DNA from: JAFDVL01 sp043736395
Lineage (GTDB): Bacteria > Acidobacteriota > Blastocatellia > RBC074
DNA: 21,495 nt
NCBI GenBank assembly: GCA_043736395.1
Contig: JAYTCQ010000002.1
Location: 1 to 21,495 of the forward strand
Direction: 5' to 3'
Both the position numbers and the translations under genes were made by a program. Within the stretch, counting starts at the first letter, position 1; every line of letters begins with the position of its first letter. The notes under the pieces are model-generated. The model had not been told where the DNA came from and made no database searches. It saw only the letters and a program-made list of their open reading frames with translations. Shown one piece after another: positions 16,766 to 21,495 of this stretch.

Positions 16766-18325
16766 ATGAAAATTTTACTCTACAACCCGGATAACGGGAT
16801 CACGAAAAACTACATGCCTCATTTATGGATGTTTTTATTACAATCACTGACGCCACCAGAACATGAAGTCATCTTGGTTGACGGCAATGCCCAAGCCATG
16901 AACGAAGTAGAACTCGTCGCGTTCGCTCGCGAACAAGGTATCGGATTGGTTGGAATTGGTGCAATGACCAGGCTGGTTGCGAAAGCCTATAAGATGGCTG
17001 ACGCCCTGCGCGCCGCGGGATTCCTCGTCGTCATGGGCGGGCCTCACGTGACGGAAATTCCCGATGAAGCCCTCGGTCGTGATGGCGGTAAACGCCATGC
17101 TGATGCCGTCGCCCTCGGCGAAGCAGACGAAACCTGGCCTCTCATCATCGCTGATGCTGTTCGCGGTGAACTCAAAGATATTTATCAACCCGAAGTTGAT
17201 CCGAAAGGCAAGGATAAAAAACCTAACCTGCAACCATATCCAGAAATCCCCTGGGATAAACTTGACCTTGACCAGTTCAATCTAGTACCCAATTTCCTAC
17301 GCCCATTATTGCAAAGGGTCGGTGGGGGCTGGGGCAAATTCCATCTGATCCCAGTAGAAACCGGACGGGGCTGTCCCTATGGTTGTGAATTCTGTACAGT
17401 CACAGGATTTTTCGGAGATTCCATCCGTTTCCGCACGAATGAAAGTGTCGTGAACGAGCTGCTTCGGCTTAAGGCACGAGCCAAAAAAGAAAACGGACAG
17501 GTCGCCGTATTTTTTATTGACGATAATCTTGCAATTAATATTAAACGTACTAAATCTTTACTGCGCGACATCATCGCCGCAAATGCTCAGGTTAATTGGG
17601 TAGCTCAAATCAGTGCCAATCTTTTGCGCGACGAAGAACTCGTCGACCTGATTGCGGAATCCGGCGGCAAATGGGTTTTCATTGGAATGGAATCCATTGA
17701 TCCGGTAAATTTGAAGGAAGTAAATAAAGGCTTTAATAAACCTGATGAATACGCCGCCGTGCTTAATCGCCTGGCACAACGTAACGTTTACTGCATAACC
17801 TCATTTATTTTCGGGATGGACAATGACACGCCCGGAGTCGCTGAACGCACACTTGAACAAATTCGCAGCTGGCCTCCCGGACTCCCTGTTTTCGGGCAGT
17901 TGACGCCCTTCCCTTCAACTCCTCTGTATGATCGGCTGGAAAAAGCAGGACGCCTGACACGTCCAAAACATTGGATGGATTTTGCTCCATTCGAGATGGC
18001 GCATACTCCATTGAAGATGACGATCCCTGAGGCAAACAAAGAAGTCAGACACGGCTGGACATCTTCTTACAGCCCTGAACGCACGGCGCACGCGATTCAA
18101 TCCATCAAGGATCAACCTGTCGGATACGCCATCGGACATCTCATCGCTCGGCTGTTTTTCCGTGGGATATACTTCCCACAAATGGGAAAAATGGCGTGGT
18201 TTAAAGTAATCGGTGAAAATCGTCATACAATCTATAAATTAGTCAAAGAGGCCTTCGGAGCCTGGCGACAGTCACGTAGAAATAAGCCTGAAATAATCGC
18301 TGCCGAAATTAATTCAGAATTTTGA
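16766..18325 (+). CDS. B12-binding-domain radical SAM protein
   Basis: This 519-residue radical SAM enzyme has an N-terminal cobalamin-binding-type domain (about 1-140), with VVMGGPHVTEIPDEAL (88-103) as the typical late loop. The iron-sulfur site CxxxCxxC is at Cys203, Cys207 and Cys210 (GRGCPYGCEFC). Further markers are VAVFFIDDN (246-254), GGKWVFIGMES in the barrel, and the C-terminal LTPFPSTPLYDRLE. Members of this class methylate or rearrange unreactive carbons in lipids, hopanoids, pigments or antibiotics. HpnP-like hopanoid methylase or BchE-like enzymes are possible relatives, but no hopanoid gene is present, so I do not assign one. I chose the start at 16766 because AGGA lies about 9 nt upstream and MKILLYNPDN is the usual beginning; 16730 is an in-frame alternative without such support. 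A strong terminator follows directly. Confidence 0.9.
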   Translation: MKILLYNPDNGITKNYMPHLWMFLLQSLTPPEHEVILVDGNAQAMNEVELVAFAREQGIGLVGIGAMTRLVAKAYKMADALRAAGFLVVMGGPHVTEIPDEALGRDGGKRHADAVALGEADETWPLIIADAVRGELKDIYQPEVDPKGKDKKPNLQPYPEIPWDKLDLDQFNLVPNFLRPLLQRVGGGWGKFHLIPVETGRGCPYGCEFCTVTGFFGDSIRFRTNESVVNELLRLKARAKKENGQVAVFFIDDNLAINIKRTKSLLRDIIAANAQVNWVAQISANLLRDEELVDLIAESGGKWVFIGMESIDPVNLKEVNKGFNKPDEYAAVLNRLAQRNVYCITSFIFGMDNDTPGVAERTLEQIRSWPPGLPVFGQLTPFPSTPLYDRLEKAGRLTRPKHWMDFAPFEMAHTPLKMTIPEANKEVRHGWTSSYSPERTAHAIQSIKDQPVGYAIGHLIARLFFRGIYFPQMGKMAWFKVIGENRHTIYKLVKEAFGAWRQSRRNKPEIIAAEINSEF

Positions 18326-18326
18326 T

Positions 18327-18354
18327 AAAAAAGCCCCTGCTACGGGGCTTTTTT
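18327..18354 (+). terminator. Intrinsic terminator of the radical SAM gene
   Basis: An 11-bp perfect stem, AAAAAAGCCCC with GGGGCTTTTTT, surrounds a 6-nt loop and ends in a T-tract. It begins two bases after the stop codon. The A-tract on the other side makes it potentially bidirectional. Confidence 0.93.
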
Positions 18355-18389
18355 AAAGTATCGCAGGCTGGACACCTACGATACTTTTT
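18355..18389. terminator. Second tandem hairpin, terminator-like
   Basis: AAAGTATCGCAGG (18355-18367) pairs with CCTACGATACTTT (18375-18387) over 13 positions with one C-A mismatch and a 7-nt loop, followed by TT. It follows the first terminator with no gap and may be a backup terminator or a boundary element for the next transcription unit. Confidence 0.65.
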
Positions 18390-18693
18390 AAGATTTGCAA
18401 TTGAAGCTTTAACATGGTAAAAAAATAATTCATACTGATTTGTGCTTTTATACCTATAGTCCCACTAAAAAAGCATAAATTCTAAATGTTAGTGAAGATC
18501 CCGTTAGAGGATCAACCCCTTTTCCTTACCTACCCTGCCAAGGGTGAATTTGCTGAGCCTCACAACATGGTGTGCCTCTGGCAAACAACCCCTAGGCGAT
18601 TCTAATTTTTTAGCGAATATGCTGATAGTGGTTATCGTAACTGCCGTCCTGGCTATTTTCGCGAGTGCAATCATTAACGAATTAAGGAGTAGT
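18390..18693 (+). promoter_or_regulatory. Long, probably structured leader upstream of the CAP-domain gene
   Basis: About 300 nt separate the terminator pair from the best start codon. Several nested pairings are visible: CTAAAAAA (18465-18472) with TTTTTTAG (18606-18613) as a possible closing stem; GATCC (18497-18501) with GGATC (18509-18513); ACCC (18532-18535) with GGGT (18542-18545), or alternatively TGCCA (18536-18540) with TGGCA (18579-18583); and GAGCCTCAC (18555-18563) with GTGTGCCTC (18570-18578), two mismatches. CAACCCCT occurs twice (18513-18520, 18586-18593). GGGTGAAT (18542-18549) and CAACCCCTAGGCG (18586-18598) recall parts of the c-di-AMP (ydaO) riboswitch, a class known to control cell-wall genes, but the full consensus is not met. 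Treat it as a candidate structured RNA. Confidence 0.45.
18684..18689 (+). promoter_or_regulatory. Shine-Dalgarno site deciding the CAP-gene start
   Basis: AAGGAG lies 4 nt before the ATG at 18694, which begins a normal signal peptide. It favours this start over upstream in-frame starts at 18544 and 18619. Confidence 0.8.
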
Positions 18694-19839
18694 ATGTTTA
18701 CAAAAAATAATCCCCCAGCGAGAGCTTTGTCTGCGAATCACTGGACTTTTCGACTTAGTGCAATTGTATTGGTCATCACCGCAACATTTCTTTTCAGCTT
18801 TTATTTGACTCCCCTCTCACATGCCCAATCGGGAGCGGCGCTGGACAGCGAAGAACAGGCTTTTCTTGTCTTAATTAACAATTACCGACAACAAAATGGA
18901 CTAGGCACCTTACAAGCTTCAACCTCACTCAATACAGCAGCCGATTGGATGAGTAATGACATGGCGCAGAAAAATTATTTCAGCCATACCGACAGCCTGG
19001 GACGTGATCCATTCACTCGGATGCGCGCTTTTGGATATAACTACAATACCTACATGGGAGAAAATATCGCCGCTGGATACAGCGACGCGGCAAGTACCTT
19101 TAATCAATGGAAAAATTCTCCCGGGCATAATCAGAATATGCTTAACCCCAACTACAGAGTGATCGGTATTGGACGCGTTGCTAACTTAAGCGCGACTTAT
19201 CGTTATTATTGGACGACCGACTTTGGCGGTTATGTGGACAGTGTTGCTACGCCAACTCCAACACCTGTTCCAACTCCAACTCCAACTCCAATTCCTACTC
19301 CCATCCCCACTCCAATTCCTACGCCAACGCCGACTCCAATCCCGACCACACCAGCAGAAACTGTTTGGTTTAATGATGCTGTCCCGACCGGAGCTGGAAT
19401 AGGCGGAAATAGCGAAGGCTGGAACTGGATAGCTTCAAATCCTACTCCATTTTCTGGAAGTTTATCGCACCAGTCAGCAGTCGTGAATGGTTTCCACCAG
19501 CACTATTTTTCTGGTGCTAGCCAAAGACTTGCAATTGGAACCGGAGAAAAATTATTCACTGATGTGTACCTAGACCCGAGTTTTCCACCAGCTGAAATCA
19601 TGCTCCAATGGTCAGAAGGAACAACCTGGAAACGAGCTTACTGGGGAGCTAATGTTTTCTTCCCAGGTCAGGAAAGCGTCACGAACAGATACGTCGGCCC
19701 GCTGCCAGCAACTGGTAAATGGGTAAAACTCGAAGTCCTCGCCAGCCAATTAGGACTGGAAGGAACCAGCCTTAACGGGATGGCATTTACCCTCTTTAAC
19801 GGACGAGCTACTTTTGATCGTGCCGGTAAGACTAAATAG
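18694..19839 (+). CDS. Secreted CAP/SCP-domain protein with Pro-Thr linker and C-terminal beta-sandwich-like domain
   Basis: This 381-residue exported protein has an unusually long signal peptide (1 to about 44; basic start, hydrophobic 21-37, SHA before cleavage). A CAP domain follows (about 53-180), with the family's His98 (SHTD), Glu123 (GENIAAG) and His145 (GHNQNML). Next comes a Pro-Thr/Ile-rich linker (186-220), then a domain of about 160 residues (223-381) starting VWFNDAVP, with HQHYFSG and AYWGANVFF segments. I recall that domain from other secreted acidobacterial proteins and suspect a carbohydrate-binding beta-sandwich. Bacterial CAP proteins are linked to the cell wall or lipid binding; no enzymatic activity can be read here. 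The frame remains open upstream to 18544 and encodes a second hydrophobic stretch, but the ribosome site supports 18694. It is a single-gene unit between terminators. Confidence 0.88.
   Translation: MFTKNNPPARALSANHWTFRLSAIVLVITATFLFSFYLTPLSHAQSGAALDSEEQAFLVLINNYRQQNGLGTLQASTSLNTAADWMSNDMAQKNYFSHTDSLGRDPFTRMRAFGYNYNTYMGENIAAGYSDAASTFNQWKNSPGHNQNMLNPNYRVIGIGRVANLSATYRYYWTTDFGGYVDSVATPTPTPVPTPTPTPIPTPIPTPIPTPTPTPIPTTPAETVWFNDAVPTGAGIGGNSEGWNWIASNPTPFSGSLSHQSAVVNGFHQHYFSGASQRLAIGTGEKLFTDVYLDPSFPPAEIMLQWSEGTTWKRAYWGANVFFPGQESVTNRYVGPLPATGKWVKLEVLASQLGLEGTSLNGMAFTLFNGRATFDRAGKTK
19249..19353 (+). repeat. Low-complexity Pro-Thr/Pro-Ile linker repeat
   Basis: This is a coding tract of about 35 codons alternating CCN with ACN or ATY, translated as repeating TP and IP pairs. 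It forms the flexible extracellular linker between the CAP domain and the C-terminal domain. Codons vary at third positions, so the tract is an old, selected linker rather than a recent slippage expansion, though copy number could still vary. Confidence 0.85.
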
Positions 19840-19865
19840 TTAGAAAAGCAATCTGAGCAATTCTT

Positions 19866-19912
19866 AAAAAGTCTCGCCAATGGAAATAATTTATCCATTG
19901 GCGAGACTTTTT
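19866..19912. terminator. Strong intrinsic terminator after the CAP gene
   Basis: The arms 19866-19884 and 19894-19912 are perfectly complementary over 19 bp around a 9-nt loop. The right arm ends in a run of T and the left arm begins with a run of A, so termination in both directions is possible. It starts 26 bp after the stop codon. Confidence 0.93.
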
Positions 19913-19958
19913 TGATTTCCAGAGTTACGATTAAGCGGCTAAGAAATGAAGCTCGAAC

Positions 19959-20042
19959 AATAGACAGTATTTACGGATGACTCCAATTTTCGCTAGTCTG
20001 AATCGTGAAGCCCCGCTTGATCCGTAAAATCCGCTGTCTATT
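19959..20042. repeat. Bulged inverted-repeat element upstream of the GNAT gene
   Basis: The outer arms AATAGACAG (19959-19967) and CTGTCTATT (20034-20042), and the inner arms TTTACGGAT (19970-19978) and ATCCGTAAA (20020-20028), are exact reverse complements. They are separated by a 2-nt bulge on the left and a 5-nt bulge on the right, around a 41-nt loop. It lies 23 bp before the GNAT start, so it could be a small dispersed repeat, an operator region, or part of the 5' leader. I see one copy only. Confidence 0.65.
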
Positions 20043-20065
20043 TCACCTTACTCAGGAACGAAAAA

Positions 20066-20548
20066 ATGATTCGCCCTGCAAATGAAGCTGACGCGCAAGC
20101 GATATGCAATATTTATAATCCCTACGTCAGCGATACCATCATTACATTTGAAGAAGAGCCTGTCTCCATGGAAGAAATGACGGAACGAATTCGCGAGACG
20201 ATCTCTCACCTCCCCTGGGTTATAATTGAAGACGAAGGGCAGGTTGTCGGCTACGCTTATGCGAGTCGCTGGAAATCACGTTGTGCCTATCGTTACTCAG
20301 TAGAAACTACGGTCTATCTTTCTACCGCTGCCAGCGGAAAAGGTTTTGGTTCCCTTTTATATGAACACTTAATTGCAGACCTTCGCCAGCGTTCAATCCA
20401 TAGCCTGATCGGCGGCATTGCACTACCAAATCTTGCGAGCGTGTCATTGCACGAAAAATTTGGCTTTGAAAAAGTTGCCCACTTCAAAGAAGTCGGGTGG
20501 AAATTTAATCAGTGGATTGATGTTGGATACTGGGAACTTGTACTCTGA
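20066..20548 (+). CDS. GNAT N-acetyltransferase, phosphinothricin/MnaT-like
   Basis: This 160-residue acetyl-CoA-dependent N-acetyltransferase belongs to the branch containing phosphinothricin acetyltransferase and YncA/MnaT, which acetylate amino acids or close analogues such as methionine sulfone. The N-terminal IRPANEADAQAICNIYNPYV (2-21) is typical. VGYAYASRWKSRCAYRYSVE (61-80) carries the conserved Tyr/Arg run and Glu80. The acetyl-CoA loop is SGKGFGSLLYEHL (90-102). ALPNLASVSLHEKFGF (119-134) and WKFNQWIDVGYWEL (145-158) match the C-terminal half. Length is normal. AGGAA lies 7 nt before the start. The sulfatase start is 16 bp downstream, so the two were probably co-transcribed before the insertion event. 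A housekeeping detoxification role is more likely than herbicide resistance. Confidence 0.92.
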   Translation: MIRPANEADAQAICNIYNPYVSDTIITFEEEPVSMEEMTERIRETISHLPWVIIEDEGQVVGYAYASRWKSRCAYRYSVETTVYLSTAASGKGFGSLLYEHLIADLRQRSIHSLIGGIALPNLASVSLHEKFGFEKVAHFKEVGWKFNQWIDVGYWELVL

Positions 20549-20564
20549 ACCAGGAATAAAATAT

Positions 20565-21368
20565 ATGCTCAAACCCCGATGGATATTTTCGCTTCTTATC
20601 CTTCCCTGCCTCCTTTCGCAGGCTTCGCTTGCGCAAACAAAATACAATCTCGTTTCAATCGTCACCGACGATCAGGCGTTGTGGTCAATTGGCGCGTACG
20701 GCAACCACGAAGTGCAAACGCCGAACATGGATCGCCTTGCGCGTGAAGGAGTAAAATTCAACAATGCTTTCGTGACGACTCCGGTTTGTTCGCCGAGCCG
20801 CGTCGCGCTTTTCACTGGAAAATATGGAACCGAAGTCGGCATCACGGATTACATTTCCGTCATCGAAGACGACGGGAAAATCGGCTTGCCCGACAGCGCG
20901 ATCACTTGGCCGCAAGTCCTCCAAAAAAATGGTTATCGAACGGGACTGTTTGGAAAATGGCATCTCGGTTCGGCTCCGAAATTTCATCCAACCAAACACG
21001 GCTTCGATTATTTTATGGGAGAATTGCAGGGCGGATGGAATCCGATGAATCCGAAATTTGAAGTCAACGGTCAACGTCAACAATTAAACGGGGCGAGTTC
21101 AGATTTGATGACTGACGATGCTGTGAAGTGGATTGAAGCCAATAAAGACAAGCCTTTCGCTGCAGTCATCCATTACCGCGAACCGCATACTCCGTACGGC
21201 CCGATGCCTGCCGAAGACTCCGACATCTACAAAAACCTTGATCCAAAAATTCCAGCTTTCAAAGGTTTGGACAATGCGCAAATCAAACAATGGCATCGAG
21301 ATTATTACGCCGCTGTCCGCGCCGTAGACCGCAATAAGTACCTAAGCAAAATTAATCTGGTATTTTGA
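20565..21368 (+). pseudogene. Sulfatase, 3' truncated by IS630-family insertion
   Basis: This is the N-terminal part of an exported type I sulfatase. A signal peptide (1-23, LSQASLAQ) is followed by metal-binding Asp35-Asp36 (SIVTDDQ). The CxPSR motif is CSPSR (75-79), where Cys75 would be converted to formylglycine. GKWHLG (130-135) and HYREPHTPYG (203-212) are also present. The family pattern continues to AVRAVDRN (residue 257). The frame then enters the insertion-sequence end and stops after ten unrelated residues, giving 267 residues where 450-550 are usual. The missing part includes the C-terminal Asp-Asn metal ligands and the substrate subdomain, so it should be inactive. The start at 20565 has AGGA upstream; an open frame back to 20418 lies inside the GNAT gene and is not used. 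The rest of the gene may lie beyond the insertion element. Confidence 0.88.
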
Positions 21369-21495
21369 GCCAACCTCGACTAATACTTTTTTCAAGGAAC
21401 GGTATAAGGTTTGACAAGACTCGTAAGCCGATAAAGGAAGCCATTCATACTTGATTTTGCGCCAGAGGATTTCAATCAGATTCAATTCGGGACTA
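21336..21495 (-). mobile_element. IS630-family insertion sequence, partial (one end)
   Basis: Homology to the sulfatase stops at the Asn codon ending at 21335, at a TA dinucleotide (21335-21336), the target that IS630/Tc1 elements duplicate. From there the sequence begins AGTACCTAAGCAAAATTAA, a plausible terminal inverted repeat, and the minus strand immediately encodes a transposase C-terminus. The other end and the second TA lie outside the window, so the target duplication cannot be confirmed. Confidence 0.82.
21342..21495 (-). CDS. IS630-family transposase, C-terminal fragment (runs off window)
   Basis: Reading the minus strand from the window edge, 50 codons end in TAG at 21342-21344. 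The translated segment begins SPELNLIEILWRKIKYEW, the DDE-transposase motif in which the Glu of NLIEILW is the third catalytic acid, and ends in GSKYQINFA, the usual C-terminus of this IS630 branch (also common in cyanobacteria). The N-terminal part and the first two catalytic Asp residues lie beyond the window, so intactness is unknown. No start codon is inside the window. The stop codon lies only a few bases from the inferred element end, so coding and terminal repeat overlap. Confidence 0.87.
   Translation of the reverse strand, partial: SPELNLIEILWRKIKYEWLPLSAYESCQTLYRSLKKVLVEVGSKYQINFA

Noticed and set aside
16766..18325. Naming the radical SAM protein as a hopanoid methylase (HpnP) or BchE
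   Set aside because: The overall architecture fits many B12 radical SAM families and no hopanoid or chlorophyll gene lies nearby.
18465..18613. Firm assignment as a c-di-AMP (ydaO) riboswitch
   Set aside because: Only two short segments match; the G-rich and GTCAGCTAAC-type core segments are missing or altered.
20418..20564. Upstream in-frame extension of the sulfatase
   Set aside because: It lies inside the GNAT gene in another frame; a normal signal peptide starts at 20565 with a ribosome site nearby.

Overview
The window reads as a chromosomal segment of an Acidobacteriota member, most likely near the Blastocatellia. The signs are a planctomycete/acidobacterial-type ECF sigma factor next to a Ser/Thr kinase with a TPR tail, a DUF1501 and DUF1553 (PSCyt/PSD1) protein set, a secreted CAP protein with a Pro-Thr linker, and moderate-to-low G+C by eye. 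Planctomycetes or Verrucomicrobia are the main alternatives. The assignment rests on recognised gene families and no marker gene is present.

Layout. (1) Positions 239-4310, plus strand: ECF sigma factor, kinase-TPR signalling protein, then a small serine esterase. (2) Positions 4311-4444: a convergent gap filled by a perfect 36-bp inverted repeat. (3) Positions 4445-16395, minus strand: ten closely packed genes. In transcription order they are YjbQ, aldo/keto reductase, DUF1553 c-type cytochrome-like protein, SDR, VOC protein, DUF1501 protein, a small His-rich membrane protein, a UbiG-like methyltransferase, an acyl-CoA dehydrogenase and a MATE exporter. Most gaps are under 80 bp and several genes overlap, so one or a few operons are likely. 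(4) Positions 16396-18325: a divergent gap, then a B12-binding-type radical SAM protein ending at a strong intrinsic terminator. (5) Positions 18388-19912: a long leader of about 300 nt, then a secreted CAP-domain protein closed by another strong terminator. (6) Positions 19959-21495: a second inverted-repeat element, a GNAT acetyltransferase, and a sulfatase cut short by an IS630-family insertion sequence that runs off the window end.

How the genes may work together. The DUF1553 and DUF1501 proteins are normally adjacent partners. Here an SDR and a VOC protein sit between them, with an aldo/keto reductase upstream, which suggests an envelope-linked oxidative or catabolic module of unknown substrate. 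The methyltransferase, small membrane protein and acyl-CoA dehydrogenase are translationally coupled by overlaps and look like a lipid or isoprenoid-quinone sub-module. The broken sulfatase is probably inactive.

Most unusual sequence features: a heptanucleotide-repeat palindrome inserted in frame inside the DUF1553 gene, two further palindromic repeat elements between genes, the long structured leader before the CAP gene, and the sulfatase-IS630 junction. I see no CRISPR array, rRNA, tRNA or phage module.
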